From positions 6,642 to 70,641 of the forward strand of contig JBJKRF010000091.1 in the NCBI GenBank assembly GCA_046704785.1: a stretch of DNA of 64,000 bases. Reading direction: 5' to 3'. The DNA is from JBJKRF01 sp046704785 (lineage in GTDB: Bacteria > Chloroflexota > Anaerolineae > Anaerolineales > Villigracilaceae). Within the stretch, counting starts at the first letter, position 1, and the number at the start of each line of letters is the position of its first letter. Below the pieces are notes generated by a model. The model ran no database searches. It had not been told where the DNA came from and saw only the letters and a list, made by a program, of their open reading frames with translations. Both the position numbers and the translations under genes were made by a program. Below are positions 24,803 through 34,473 of this stretch, one piece after another.

Positions 24803-26323
24803 ATGCGACGCTTTTCCCCCCTTCTGACTTGCCTCCTTTTGGGCTTGACCCTGGTCACCTCGGCCTGTGGCGCGACTCCCGCAGCGACCAGCGCTCCGTC
24901 TACAGCTTCGACCCCGAACGTGGCCGCTCAGGCTTCCCCCACGCCGGACTCGCCCTCATCGACAATGGCACCCACGCCGACAACGCTCCCCGCCACCCCC
25001 ACGCTGACACCCAACGTGCGCCCGCAATACAACCTCGACGCAAGCATGAATTACGACGCGCGCAGCCTGGACGTCACCGAGCAGGTGCTGTACACCAATG
25101 CCAGCAGCGACAGCCTCCCCGACCTGGTTCTGGCGGTGGAACCCAACCTGTGGGACAAGGCCTTCACACTACAAACCGCCAGCGTGAACGACCAGCCGCT
25201 CGACAATTACACACTCGACGGCCAGAAACTCGACATCCCACTCTCGCCGTCGCTCGCCGGCGGCCAAACGCTGAAGCTGGCGCTCGCCTGGCACCTGGAC
25301 ATTCCCCAAGCGGTGCAGGGCGACCCCAACGTCATCCGCCCGCAGATTTTCGGATACTCCCAACGCCAGGTCAACCTGGTCGACTGGTATCCCTTCATCG
25401 TGCCCTACGTTTCCGGAACGGGCTGGGTGCTGCACAAGCCCTGGTTCTACGGAGAGAATCTCGTCTACCCGCTGGCCGATTTCGACATCACCCTGCGTTT
25501 CAGCGACCCGTCGAACGAACCTGTGATCGCCGCCAGCGGCCCCGTCGAGCAGAACAGCGACGGCAGCCTGCACTACGTCCAGGCGCGTGCGCGCGACTTC
25601 GTCTTTTCGATGAGCCACCAGTACAAGACCCTCTCCTCTCAGCAAGACGGCGCAACCATCACCAGTTATTATTTCACACCGTACACCAAGGCCAGCCAGG
25701 CCACACTCGACACCGCCATGAAAGCCGTCAAGACCTATTCCGACCTGTTCGGGCCCTATCCACACAAGACCCTGGCCGTCGTGCAAGGCGACTTCAACGA
25801 CGGCATGGAATTCGACGGCCTGGTCTTCCTGAGCAACGATTTCTACAATTTGTACGACGGCACCGAGCGCAACTACCTGGTCATGGTCACTGCGCACGAG
25901 ACTGCTCACCAGTGGTGGTTCGGGCGCGTCGCCGACGACCAGGCCGAAACGCCCTGGCTGGACGAAGCCCTGGCGACCTATACCGAGCGCATCTTCTACG
26001 AAAAGAATTATCCGAACTCGGTCGCCTGGTGGTGGGCTACCCGCGTCGATTTTTACAAACCCAGCGGCTACGTGGACATCCCCATTTACGACGGCGGCGG
26101 CTTCCGGCCTTACACCAACGCCGTCTATTTCGAGGGCGCGCACTTCCTCGAAGACCTGCGCCAACGCATCGGCGACCCGGCTTTCTTCGCCTTCTTGAAA
26201 GATTACTCCACCCAGATGGACGGTAAGATCGCCACCCCGGCCGATTTCTTCCGCATCCTGCGAGCGCACACCACCACCGATTTTTCAGACCTGCTCACCA
26301 AATATTTCAAGAATTCCTACTGA
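24803..26323 (+). CDS. M1-like metallopeptidase lipoprotein, paralogue 2
   Basis: The 506-residue protein starts at ATG 24803 (MRRFSPLLTCLLLGLTLVTS then AC), a good lipoprotein signal with the Cys near residue 22. A Thr/Pro linker follows. It is colinear with the preceding gene product: YNLDASMNYDARSLDVTEQV against YLLNVLMNYAGHTLTVSEVI, and HETAHQWWFGRVADDQ at 365 with Glu 388. The two arose by tandem duplication. The longer open frame that starts at 24332 overlaps the first gene and is not coding. Activity is inferred from the intact zinc site. Both genes are followed by the purine operon promoter. Confidence 0.9.
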   Translation: MRRFSPLLTCLLLGLTLVTSACGATPAATSAPSTASTPNVAAQASPTPDSPSSTMAPTPTTLPATPTLTPNVRPQYNLDASMNYDARSLDVTEQVLYTNASSDSLPDLVLAVEPNLWDKAFTLQTASVNDQPLDNYTLDGQKLDIPLSPSLAGGQTLKLALAWHLDIPQAVQGDPNVIRPQIFGYSQRQVNLVDWYPFIVPYVSGTGWVLHKPWFYGENLVYPLADFDITLRFSDPSNEPVIAASGPVEQNSDGSLHYVQARARDFVFSMSHQYKTLSSQQDGATITSYYFTPYTKASQATLDTAMKAVKTYSDLFGPYPHKTLAVVQGDFNDGMEFDGLVFLSNDFYNLYDGTERNYLVMVTAHETAHQWWFGRVADDQAETPWLDEALATYTERIFYEKNYPNSVAWWWATRVDFYKPSGYVDIPIYDGGGFRPYTNAVYFEGAHFLEDLRQRIGDPAFFAFLKDYSTQMDGKIATPADFFRILRAHTTTDFSDLLTKYFKNSY

Positions 26324-26346
26324 TTCAACACATCTTTGCGCTATTC

Positions 26347-26375
26347 TTGACTAGACATGTTCGACGGTGTAGAAT
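26347..26375 (+). promoter_or_regulatory. Promoter of the purine operon
   Basis: TTGACT (26347-26352) and TAGAAT (26370-26375) are spaced by 17 bases, 29 bases before purL. I see no PurR-like palindrome or purine riboswitch here, so regulation of the operon is not evident from the sequence. Confidence 0.8.
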
Positions 26376-26403
26376 TCCGCAATCACTTCGAGAAATAAAT
26401 CAC

Positions 26404-29292
26404 ATGTCCGTTTACCGTTTTGTCATTTGCTCCAACCGGCCCGACCCACGATCCACGGGCTACCTATCCAATGCCCAGGCACTCGGATTTCACAATTTGC
26501 AACGGATCGAATGTCAGGATTTGTACTTCGTAGAGGGCCAACTGTCGCAGGACGAATGCAAACAGTTGGCTCTCAAACTTTTAATCGATCCGGTGACGCA
26601 GTCCGCCGCCTGGGACAAATTGCCCGCGGCCCTGTCTCCCCGCCGACAGGATACCGTTATGGTGGAGGTCGCTCTGCGCCCCGGCGTAACCGACGCCGTC
26701 GCCCACGAACTCGTCCGCGCGGCACGCGAATTGGGCTTTAAGGGTCTGTCACGCGCCGCAACCGGCATGCGGTTTTTGCTGTACGGCATCGACCAGGCCA
26801 CCTCGGAAAACCTGGCCCAACGATTGCTGTCCAACAACGTCATCCAGCACTGGACGCTCGGCGAAATCACGCCTTCTTTCCCCCAAACAGCCGCCTCCAG
26901 CGGAGCCGTGGAAACCATCCCCGTGCGCGGCCTCAACGAGGCAGGACTGCTGGCGCTCTCACAGCAACGTCGCGCTGCGCTCGACCTGGACGAGATGAAG
27001 GCCATCCAGGATTATTTCTGCGAAGCCCGGCGCGACCCAACCGACGTCGAGTTCGAGATGATCGCCCAAACCTGGTCGGAACATTGCGTACACAAGACCT
27101 TCAAAGCAAAAATCGATGTAAAGAGTAACGGAAAATCCGGCCCGGCAGCGTCCTACCCGAGCACCATCGACAGCCTGATTCGCACCTACCTGAGAGCCGC
27201 TACCGATCGCATCAAGGCGCCTTTCGTGCTTTCCGCCTTCGTCGACAATGCCGGTATCCTCGACTTCGACGAGGAATACGAAATCTCTTTCAAAGCCGAG
27301 ACGCACAACCACCCTTCTGCGGTGGAACCGTTCGGCGGCGCGAACACCGGCATTGGGGGCGTAATCCGCGACGTACTGGGCGTCGGCCACAAGCCCATCG
27401 CCGCCACCGACGTGCTGTGCTTCGGCCCGCAACAGGTTTCGTTGGCCCAACTCCCCGACGGCGTCCTGCACCCACGTCGCATCATGTCGGGCGTCGTGGC
27501 AGGCATCCAGGATTACGGCAACAAAATCGGAATCCCCACCGTCAACGGCGCGGTTCTGTTCGATGAAGGCTATCAGGCCAATCCGCTGGTTTTTTGCGGA
27601 TGCGTAGGCATCGCACCCAAAGGCGAACGCGGCCAGGAGCCGCAGTCTGGCGACCGGGTGATCATACTTGGCGGTCGCACCGGGCGCGATGGTTTGCGCG
27701 GGGCCACCTTCTCGTCGATGACGATGGACGCCCAAACCGGGGACGTGGCCGGGGCCTCGGTGCAGATCGGCGATCCGATCACCGAAAAAGGGCTGATCGA
27801 TGTCATCACTCGCGCACGCAGCCTGAGGCTGTATCACGCCATCACCGATTGCGGCGCAGGTGGTTTCTCTTCCGCAGTGGGTGAAATGGCCTCCACCATT
27901 GGCGCAGACATCGAATTACAGGATGTAAAGCTCAAATATCCGGGGCTTGCGCCCTGGGAAATCTGGCTCTCCGAAGCGCAGGAACGCATGGTGTTGGCAG
28001 TCCCGCCTGAAAACGTTCCCGCCCTGCAAGACCTGTGCGACATCTTCGACACCGAATTGACCGACATCGGCGAATTCCGTGGCTCTGCCCGGCTGGTCGT
28101 ACGCTACGACGGCAACGTAATACTCGAACTCGCCAATGCATTTCTGCATGACGGCATCCCGCAACGGCGTCTGACGGCGGTTATTGACTCATTGGAAACC
28201 AGCAAGCCGGCAACTCCGCCATCCCTAAGCGAGTCCCGCTACAACGAACTTCTACTCGCCCTGCTCGCCCACCCCAACATCGCCAGCAAAGCCTCGGTGG
28301 TGCGCCTCTACGACCACGAGGTACAGGGTGGCATTGCGGTCAAGCCGCTCACCGGCATCCTGGCTGACGGACCGTCCGATGCCAGCGTCATCCGGCCTCA
28401 CGGCGTAAAAAGCAGGCGCGGCATTGCGCTTGCCAACGGCATCAACCCGGAATACGGAAAACGCCACCCGTACCGCATGGCATTTTCCGTCGTCGATGAA
28501 GCCATCCGCAACGCTGTCGCGGTGGGCACAGACCCGCAACAGATTGCCCTGCTCGACAACTTCTGCTGGGGAGACCCCTTGCAGCCGAAAACGCTGGGAT
28601 CGCTGCTCGAGGCGGCGCGAGGTTGTTACGATGCAGCGCTCTTCTTCGGCACGCCCTTCGTCTCTGGGAAAGACTCGCTGAACAACGAATACCTTGGCGC
28701 CGACGGCGCCCGTCACGCCATCCCACCCACACTGCTGATTTCGTCCCTGGGCATCGTCGAAGATGTGGAACAGGCGATTACAATGGACTTGAAAGAAGCC
28801 GGAAACAGCCTGTACCTGGTCGGCGCGTTTGAACCCACCTTCGGCGGCGCGCACCTCCTGCTGGTGGCCGACGACCTGTCGGCGCTGGCAAACGATCCCG
28901 TTCCATCTCCCGCAGCACAGACCCCGGCGGTCTACCAGGCTTTGCACGCCGCCATGCGCGCCGAATGGGTCCGCTCGGCGCATGATTTGAGCGAGGGTGG
29001 ACTGGCCGTCACGGTTGCGGAAATGTGCCTCGCCGGACGTCTGGGCGCACAGCTCGACGTGGAGACGGACGCGCCCCTGCGCTTCCTGTTCGGCGAGACA
29101 GCCGGCTGCCTGGTGGCCGAAGTCGCGCCGCACTACACGGCAGCATTCGAATCGCACTTTGCACACCTGCCCCTGCGCAAAATTGGCACGGTAGCCAACC
29201 AGCCGAATTTGTCGATACGCGCAAAAGGCCAGACGTGCCTCTCGCTTTCCATCGATGCACTCGTCAAAGCGTGGAATACGCCCCTCCAATAA
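26404..29292 (+). CDS. purL: Phosphoribosylformylglycinamidine synthase, PurL with two PurS-like N-terminal domains
   Basis: The 962-residue enzyme uses ATP and PurQ-supplied ammonia to convert FGAR to FGAM, step 4 of purine synthesis. Residues 1-80 and 86-160 each look like a PurS-type ferredoxin fold (RFVICSNRPDPRSTGYLSN and MVEVALRPGVTDAVAHELV). The PurL body follows, with MIAQTWSEHCVHKTF, AETHNHPSAVEPFGGANTGI and TDCGAGGFSSAVGEMA. The length lies between stand-alone PurL (about 740) and the large PurL (about 1300), because PurS is fused and PurQ is separate. ATG 26404 is chosen as the longer frame begins in the -35 box. First gene of the operon. Confidence 0.95.
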   Translation: MSVYRFVICSNRPDPRSTGYLSNAQALGFHNLQRIECQDLYFVEGQLSQDECKQLALKLLIDPVTQSAAWDKLPAALSPRRQDTVMVEVALRPGVTDAVAHELVRAARELGFKGLSRAATGMRFLLYGIDQATSENLAQRLLSNNVIQHWTLGEITPSFPQTAASSGAVETIPVRGLNEAGLLALSQQRRAALDLDEMKAIQDYFCEARRDPTDVEFEMIAQTWSEHCVHKTFKAKIDVKSNGKSGPAASYPSTIDSLIRTYLRAATDRIKAPFVLSAFVDNAGILDFDEEYEISFKAETHNHPSAVEPFGGANTGIGGVIRDVLGVGHKPIAATDVLCFGPQQVSLAQLPDGVLHPRRIMSGVVAGIQDYGNKIGIPTVNGAVLFDEGYQANPLVFCGCVGIAPKGERGQEPQSGDRVIILGGRTGRDGLRGATFSSMTMDAQTGDVAGASVQIGDPITEKGLIDVITRARSLRLYHAITDCGAGGFSSAVGEMASTIGADIELQDVKLKYPGLAPWEIWLSEAQERMVLAVPPENVPALQDLCDIFDTELTDIGEFRGSARLVVRYDGNVILELANAFLHDGIPQRRLTAVIDSLETSKPATPPSLSESRYNELLLALLAHPNIASKASVVRLYDHEVQGGIAVKPLTGILADGPSDASVIRPHGVKSRRGIALANGINPEYGKRHPYRMAFSVVDEAIRNAVAVGTDPQQIALLDNFCWGDPLQPKTLGSLLEAARGCYDAALFFGTPFVSGKDSLNNEYLGADGARHAIPPTLLISSLGIVEDVEQAITMDLKEAGNSLYLVGAFEPTFGGAHLLLVADDLSALANDPVPSPAAQTPAVYQALHAAMRAEWVRSAHDLSEGGLAVTVAEMCLAGRLGAQLDVETDAPLRFLFGETAGCLVAEVAPHYTAAFESHFAHLPLRKIGTVANQPNLSIRAKGQTCLSLSIDALVKAWNTPLQ

Positions 29293-29313
29293 TTCGTGTC
29301 GAGAAAGGGACGC

Positions 29314-30111
29314 ATGCAACCTAAAGCTCTCGTGCTACAAGCCTACGGAACCAACCGGGATTTCGACGTTGTCGAAGCCTTGAGTCTCGCCGGCGCCGTG
29401 CCGGAAGGGGTGCCCTTGAACCTTCTACGGGCCGGAAAGCGGCGATTCTCCGACTTTCAGATATTGGTCGTTCCCGGCGGCTTCTCCTACGCCGACGCGC
29501 TCGGCGCGGGGAAATTGCTGGCGCTTGACTTGAGAGCTTATTTCATCGACCAGATCAGCGCCTTTGTCGAACAGGGCAAACCGGTGATCGGCATTTGCAA
29601 CGGGTTTCAGGCGCTGGTCAAATCCGGGATTCTGCCCGACGGCTCCACGCCCCGACAAGGTAAGAGCGAGGCAGAGAGTCAGGCCACCCTCACCTTCAAC
29701 GCCTCCGGTCACTTCGAATGTCGTTGGGTCAGCCTGCGGCCAGGGTCACAGAAGTGCGTTTGGACGCGCGATCTGGAAGATTTGATCCTCTGCCCGGTTG
29801 CGCACGGCGAGGGCAACTTCCAGGCGGCCGGCCAGTCCTTGCTGACCGCTTTAGAGACCAATGACCAGATCGCCCTGACGTATACCCGCACCGACGGCTC
29901 CCCGGCGGCTGGCGGCTACCCCGCCAACCCGAACGGTTCGGCCCTGGACATTGCCGGCATTTGCAACCCGGCGGGCAACGTGCTGGGGCTGATGCCCCAC
30001 CCGGAAAACCACATCCACGCCTGGCAACATCCGCGCCACAGCCGCGGCGAACAAGAGAACAGCGGCATGGCGCTGTTTCGGAATGGCGTAAAATACGCGG
30101 CCAATTTATAG
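29314..30111 (+). CDS. purQ: Phosphoribosylformylglycinamidine synthase glutaminase subunit PurQ
   Basis: The 265-residue class I glutamine amidotransferase supplies ammonia to PurL. It has VVPGGFSYAD, the nucleophile in GICNGFQ (Cys95) and the late His in LMPHPENH with its Glu. GAAAGGGA precedes ATG 29314; the upstream GTG at 29296 would include the ribosome site. It lies 21 bases after purL. It is a little longer than Bacillus PurQ (about 227) and closer to the glutaminase domain of large PurL. Confidence 0.95.
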   Translation: MQPKALVLQAYGTNRDFDVVEALSLAGAVPEGVPLNLLRAGKRRFSDFQILVVPGGFSYADALGAGKLLALDLRAYFIDQISAFVEQGKPVIGICNGFQALVKSGILPDGSTPRQGKSEAESQATLTFNASGHFECRWVSLRPGSQKCVWTRDLEDLILCPVAHGEGNFQAAGQSLLTALETNDQIALTYTRTDGSPAAGGYPANPNGSALDIAGICNPAGNVLGLMPHPENHIHAWQHPRHSRGEQENSGMALFRNGVKYAANL

Positions 30112-30162
30112 GGGCGGGTGGCATCTGTTTTTGCCAGAGACAAATTTCCACGGGAAGAATTT

Positions 30163-31131
30163 ATGATTCAACAAGAAAAAATCATCGAACTGATTCCCCA
30201 GGCTTGTGGCGAGACGAACCTGCCGTTGGCCGATAAAGCCAGCGGCAAGGTACGGGAGTGGTATTCGCTCCCGGCGGGCAAACGATTGATTATAACGACA
30301 GACCGCCTTTCGGCCTTCGACCGCATCCTGGCGCGGGTACCGTATAAAGGCCAGGTCTTGAATCAGCTTTCGGCGTGGTGGTTCGCCCAAACGCAGGACA
30401 TCATCCCGAATCACATTCTATCGATTCCCGACCCGAACGCCGCGCTGGTACAAGCGGTGACGCCGCTGCGCGTTGAAGTGGTCGTGCGCGGTTATATTAC
30501 CGGCGTGACCACCACGGCTTTGTGGTATCGCTATGCGCTGGGCGAGCGCGAAATTTACGGCTACGGCTTTCCGGATGGCTTGAAAAAGAACCAGGCTCTG
30601 CCTGATGCGATCATCACCCCCACCACGAAAGCGGCCAGCGGACACGACGAACGCCTGACCTGCGCCGAAGTGGTGGAAAAAGGCCTCCTGGACGCCGCCA
30701 CCTGGGAAAAGGTGCAGGCTGCCGCTCTGGCAGTTTTCCGGCGCGGGCAGGAACTGGCGCGCAAGGCCGGTTTGATTCTGGTGGATACCAAGTACGAGTT
30801 TGGCCTCACGCCCGATGGACAGGTTATGCTGATCGACGAAGTGCACACGCCCGATTCGTCCCGCTTCTGGAAAGCGGCCAGTTATGAGGGGCACTTCACA
30901 GCCGGCCAGGAGCCGGAGAATTTCGACAAGGAATTCATCCGCAAAGCCTACGTGGAACGCAATTACCAGGGCGAAGGGCAACCGCCGTCGCTGCCCGCCG
31001 AACTGTGGGCGGCGGCCTCTGAGCGCTATATCGCCATCTACGAGATGTTGACCGGTGAGACCTTCGTTCCGGGCGACTATCCGCTGGAAGCCCGCCTGAT
31101 GGAGAATTTGAAGAAAGCTGGGCTTATTTGA
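30163..31131 (+). CDS. purC: SAICAR synthetase
   Basis: The 322-residue enzyme joins aspartate to CAIR with ATP. It has KASGKVREWYSLPAGKRLIITTDRLSAFD split over residues 26-55, then VVVRGYITG, the SAICAR motif region GHDERLTCAEVV and LIDEVHTPDSSRFW. The length matches the longer PurC class (about 300, yeast-like) rather than the short Bacillus form (about 240). GGAAG precedes ATG 30163; the GTG at 30118 gives an extension the family lacks. A 239-base gap without a terminator separates it from purE. Confidence 0.95.
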   Translation: MIQQEKIIELIPQACGETNLPLADKASGKVREWYSLPAGKRLIITTDRLSAFDRILARVPYKGQVLNQLSAWWFAQTQDIIPNHILSIPDPNAALVQAVTPLRVEVVVRGYITGVTTTALWYRYALGEREIYGYGFPDGLKKNQALPDAIITPTTKAASGHDERLTCAEVVEKGLLDAATWEKVQAAALAVFRRGQELARKAGLILVDTKYEFGLTPDGQVMLIDEVHTPDSSRFWKAASYEGHFTAGQEPENFDKEFIRKAYVERNYQGEGQPPSLPAELWAAASERYIAIYEMLTGETFVPGDYPLEARLMENLKKAGLI

Positions 31132-31370
31132 GCATTTCCCAATAATTGAATGGATTGACGACTTGGGCCCCAGCGTCATCCTGCCTGTACGACAAATCCT
31201 CCGACCTCACCGTCCCGCCATTGCCTGCTCGTGCGAGACGCAAAACCATTCCATCCCACACTGTCGATCACTATCAAGAAATTGGAATCATCCGCTTGCG
31301 GTATTTTTCCGATTTCCAAGAAAAATCGAATGAGCATGGGATCGCCTTCTCCAAGGAAGTGAATTAATTT

Positions 31371-31862
31371 ATGACCGCCCCGCTTATTGGCATTCTCATG
31401 GGTTCCAAATCAGATTGGGAGACCCTGTCCAACGCTGCTGAAACGCTCGATAAACTGAGCCTTCCCTACGAAGTCAAAGTGGTCTCGGCGCATCGCACGC
31501 CAGACCTGCTCTTCGAATATGCCGAGTCTGCCGAAGAACGCGGCCTCGAAGTCATCGTCGCCGGGGCCGGCGGCGCAGCGCACCTGCCCGGCATGCTGGC
31601 CGCCAAGACTCCGCTGCCGGTGCTGGGTGTCCCCGTCCAATCGAGGGCGCTGAACGGGCTGGACTCGCTACTCTCGATCGTGCAGATGCCCGCCGGCGTA
31701 CCGGTCGGCACACTGGCTATCGGGCGCGCGGGCGCGGTCAATGCCGCCTTGTTGGCGGCAGCCATCGTCGCCAACCGTCACGCCGAATACCGCCAGGCGC
31801 TGCGCGATTTTCGAGCGCAGCAAACGAAAAACGTATTGGAGCATCCGGACCCCAGAGAATAA
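31371..31862 (+). CDS. purE: N5-carboxyaminoimidazole ribonucleotide mutase PurE
   Basis: The 163-residue class I PurE converts N5-CAIR to CAIR. It shows ILMGSKSDWETLSNA, SAHRTPDLLFEYA and VIVAGAGGAAHLPGMLAAKT, all diagnostic. AAGGAAGTG precedes ATG 31371. The next gene encodes PurK, which makes its substrate. The gap upstream (31132-31370) has no convincing gene; a 73-codon frame there lacks a ribosome site. Confidence 0.96.
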   Translation: MTAPLIGILMGSKSDWETLSNAAETLDKLSLPYEVKVVSAHRTPDLLFEYAESAEERGLEVIVAGAGGAAHLPGMLAAKTPLPVLGVPVQSRALNGLDSLLSIVQMPAGVPVGTLAIGRAGAVNAALLAAAIVANRHAEYRQALRDFRAQQTKNVLEHPDPRE

Positions 31863-31888
31863 CAACCGACGCACAACATTTACAGGAA

Positions 31889-31894
31889 TAGAAT
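31889..31894 (+). promoter_or_regulatory. TANNNT box six bases before purK
   Basis: TAGAAT is followed by GAACCC and ATG 31901. It fits the leaderless promoter pattern seen at other genes in this window and may be an internal start in the purine operon. An AGGA at 31884-31887 could instead act as a weak ribosome site. Confidence 0.45.
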
Positions 31895-31900
31895 GAACCC

Positions 31901-32992
31901 ATGACTATGATTGGTATTCTTGGCGCAGGACAACTTGGACGCATGCTGGCTCTGGCAGGCTACCCGCTGGGGCTGACCTTCCGTTTTCTTGACCCCGCAC
32001 CTGCCTCCCCCGCCGGGCAACTGGCCGAACATATCGAAGCTGGCTATCACAACGCAGAAGCGCTGGCGCGTTTTCTGGATGGCCTGGACGCCGTCACCTA
32101 CGAGTTCGAAAACGTCCCGCTGGAAATCGCCCACCAGATCGAACACTCCGTTCCGGTCTACCCGCCGCCGCTGGCGCTCGAAAAAGGGCAGGACCGCCTG
32201 GTGGAGAAAACTTTCTTTCGTTCTTTGGGGATTCCAACGTCCGAATTTAGCGATGGCCGTCTCTTATTAAACGGAGAAAAAAACGGCATGGGCTATCCCT
32301 GTGTGCTAAAAACACGGCGTATGGGTTATGACGGCAAAGGACAATTCGTAGTGCGGAACGCCAACGAACTGGCGCAAGCACTGGAAACCTTGCACGGACA
32401 GGACACCATTTTGGAACGGCTGGTGCCCTTCGACCGGGAACTCTCGATCCTGGGCGTGCGCAGCCTGGACGGCGCGACGCGCTTTTACCCGTTGGTGGAA
32501 AACCGTCATCGTGAAGGGATTCTGCGCCTGTCGCTGGCACCCGCCCCGGAGCTGACGCCGGAACTGCAAGCCACAGCCGAATCCTACGCGGGCCGCGTCC
32601 TCAAAGCGTTGGACTATGTGGGCGTGCTGGCTATCGAATTGTTCCAGGTTGGAGACCACCTGCTCGCCAACGAAATGGCGCCGCGCGTGCACAACAGCGG
32701 ACACTGGTCGATCGAAGGGGCGGTCACCTCTCAGTTCGAGAATCACCTGCGGGCGCTGGCAGGCCTGCCGCTTGGAGACACGAGTCCGCGCGGGGCAGCG
32801 GCCATGCTCAATTTGATCGGTGAAGTCCCTCCGTCCGAGTCCATCCTGGATATGGATGGCGCACATTTGCACCTGTACGCCAAATCGGCGCGGCCCGGAC
32901 GCAAACTCGGTCATATCACATTCGTCGAAAAGGACTTCGCCGCTTTACAGGGAAAGTTGGCAGCGGTAAAGGAGAGACATGGAAACCTTTGA
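31901..32992 (+). CDS. purK: N5-carboxyaminoimidazole ribonucleotide synthase PurK
   Basis: The 363-residue ATP-grasp enzyme carboxylates AIR with bicarbonate. It has GILGAGQLGRMLALAGYPLG, VTYEFENVP, KTRRMGYDGKGQFVV and NEMAPRVHNSGHWSIEGA, all family marks. The spacing to purE is 38 bases; the 3' end overlaps purF by 14 bases in another frame, so the two are probably translationally coupled. Confidence 0.96.
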   Translation: MTMIGILGAGQLGRMLALAGYPLGLTFRFLDPAPASPAGQLAEHIEAGYHNAEALARFLDGLDAVTYEFENVPLEIAHQIEHSVPVYPPPLALEKGQDRLVEKTFFRSLGIPTSEFSDGRLLLNGEKNGMGYPCVLKTRRMGYDGKGQFVVRNANELAQALETLHGQDTILERLVPFDRELSILGVRSLDGATRFYPLVENRHREGILRLSLAPAPELTPELQATAESYAGRVLKALDYVGVLAIELFQVGDHLLANEMAPRVHNSGHWSIEGAVTSQFENHLRALAGLPLGDTSPRGAAAMLNLIGEVPPSESILDMDGAHLHLYAKSARPGRKLGHITFVEKDFAALQGKLAAVKERHGNL

Positions 32993-34397
32993 CGATCACC
33001 CACACGAAGAGTGCGGCATTATCGGTATCTTTGCGCCCAACGAAGACGTGGCGCGCATGGCCTTCTTCGGACTATTTGCCTTGCAACATCGCGGCCAGGA
33101 GGCGGCTGGAATCGCCGTTGCCAACGGCGCGACCATGTCGATGTATAAAAATGTGGGGCTGGTTTCGCAGGTTTTCGTCCCCCATACGCTGGACGACCTG
33201 GAAGGGAAATACGCCATCGGGCACACGCGTTATTCCACCACCGGCTCGTCCCTGGCCCGCAATGCGCAGCCTTTCATGATCGAGACCATGCACGGGCCGC
33301 TGGCGTTGGCGCACAACGGAAACCTGGTCAATTCTGCCGAACTCCGCAAGAACTTGATGCAGCAAGGCATCGGGCTCTGGTCTTCGTCAGACAGCGAGGT
33401 GATGACGCTGATGCTGGCGCGCAACGGGGGCAACACCTGGGAAGAACGCATTCAGTATGCGATGCAAAAATGGATCGGCGCTTATTCGCTGGTCATCCTG
33501 ACGCGCGACTGCGTTTACGCGGTGCGCGACCCCTGGGGCTTTCGTCCGCTATGCGTGGGATTGCTGCCCGCCGGTGGTTACGCTGTGGCTTCGGAGACCG
33601 GCGCGCTGCGGACGTTGGGCTGCGAGGCCATCCGCGATGTCAAACCCGGCGAGATCGTGGCTTTGTCGGAGAACGCTCTCAAAGTAACCCAGGCCTTGCC
33701 ACCGGCCGATTCACTGGCGATGTGCATTTTCGAGTTGATTTACTTCGCACGGCCTGACCAGGTTTGGGATGGGATCAACGTCCATCACATACGCCAACGA
33801 TTAGGGGAAGAACTTGCCCGCGAAATGAAAGCCGAGGCTGACGTTATCGTGCCGGTGCCGGATTCGTCGATTCCTGCGGCCATTGGCTTTTCGCGCTCAA
33901 GTGGAATCCCGTATAACGACGGTTTTATCAAGAACCGTTACGTCGGCAGGACTTTTATCGAACCGACCGATTCACTGCGCAAACGCGGCGTGGCGCTCAA
34001 GTTCAACGTCATCAATGAGAACGTACAAGGCAAGCGCGTGATCATGATCGACGACTCGATCGTGCGCGGGAATACGACGGGGCCGCTGATCAAGCTATTG
34101 CGCAGCGCCGGCGCAAAGGAAGTCCATGTTGCCATCACCTGCCCACCGATTGCCCATCCGTGTTTCATGGGCGTAGACATGGGCTCGTACGACGACCTGA
34201 TCGCCCACAAATGGACAGTGAACGAATTATGTGAACACTTTGAGGCAGACTCACTGACTTACCTTTCGATGGCAGGCATGCTGCGGGCAGCCGGCCGCAA
34301 CGACGGATTTTGTCACGCCTGTTTTACAGGGAAATATCCGCTACCGGTGGAACTATCCTCCGTCAAGACAGGATTCGAGCAAGGAATTGCCGCATAA
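32979..34397 (+). CDS. purF: Amidophosphoribosyltransferase PurF
   Basis: The 472-residue enzyme commits PRPP and glutamine to purine synthesis. An 11-residue propeptide (METFDDHPHEE) precedes the nucleophile Cys12 in CGIIGIF, then HRGQEAAGI, the glutaminase core. The phosphoribosyltransferase motif is VIMIDDSIVRGNTT. The C-terminal NDGFCHACFTGKYP, together with other Cys, is characteristic of the Fe-S-cluster-containing Bacillus-type enzyme. It starts inside the end of purK. Confidence 0.96.
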   Translation: METFDDHPHEECGIIGIFAPNEDVARMAFFGLFALQHRGQEAAGIAVANGATMSMYKNVGLVSQVFVPHTLDDLEGKYAIGHTRYSTTGSSLARNAQPFMIETMHGPLALAHNGNLVNSAELRKNLMQQGIGLWSSSDSEVMTLMLARNGGNTWEERIQYAMQKWIGAYSLVILTRDCVYAVRDPWGFRPLCVGLLPAGGYAVASETGALRTLGCEAIRDVKPGEIVALSENALKVTQALPPADSLAMCIFELIYFARPDQVWDGINVHHIRQRLGEELAREMKAEADVIVPVPDSSIPAAIGFSRSSGIPYNDGFIKNRYVGRTFIEPTDSLRKRGVALKFNVINENVQGKRVIMIDDSIVRGNTTGPLIKLLRSAGAKEVHVAITCPPIAHPCFMGVDMGSYDDLIAHKWTVNELCEHFEADSLTYLSMAGMLRAAGRNDGFCHACFTGKYPLPVELSSVKTGFEQGIAA

Positions 34398-34473
34398 GAA
34401 CAACGCAAAGGAAAAGGACGGCGGACATCGCTCCTGGTGACTCGTCCTTCTCATCCTTTCGACAGGAGACCTC

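Noticed and set aside
25169..26269. Long minus-strand open frame of about 366 codons
   Set aside because: It lies wholly antisense to the M1-like peptidase gene, has no ribosome site and its composition (Val/Gly/Asp-rich) is that of a shadow frame in GC-rich coding DNA.
28252..29319. Minus-strand open frame of about 355 codons opposite purL
   Set aside because: Antisense to a clearly conserved enzyme; no recognisable motif and no promoter or ribosome site.
31146..31367. Possible 73-codon gene between purC and purE
   Set aside because: No ribosome site, unusual composition and an end overlapping the purE ribosome site; more likely spacer.
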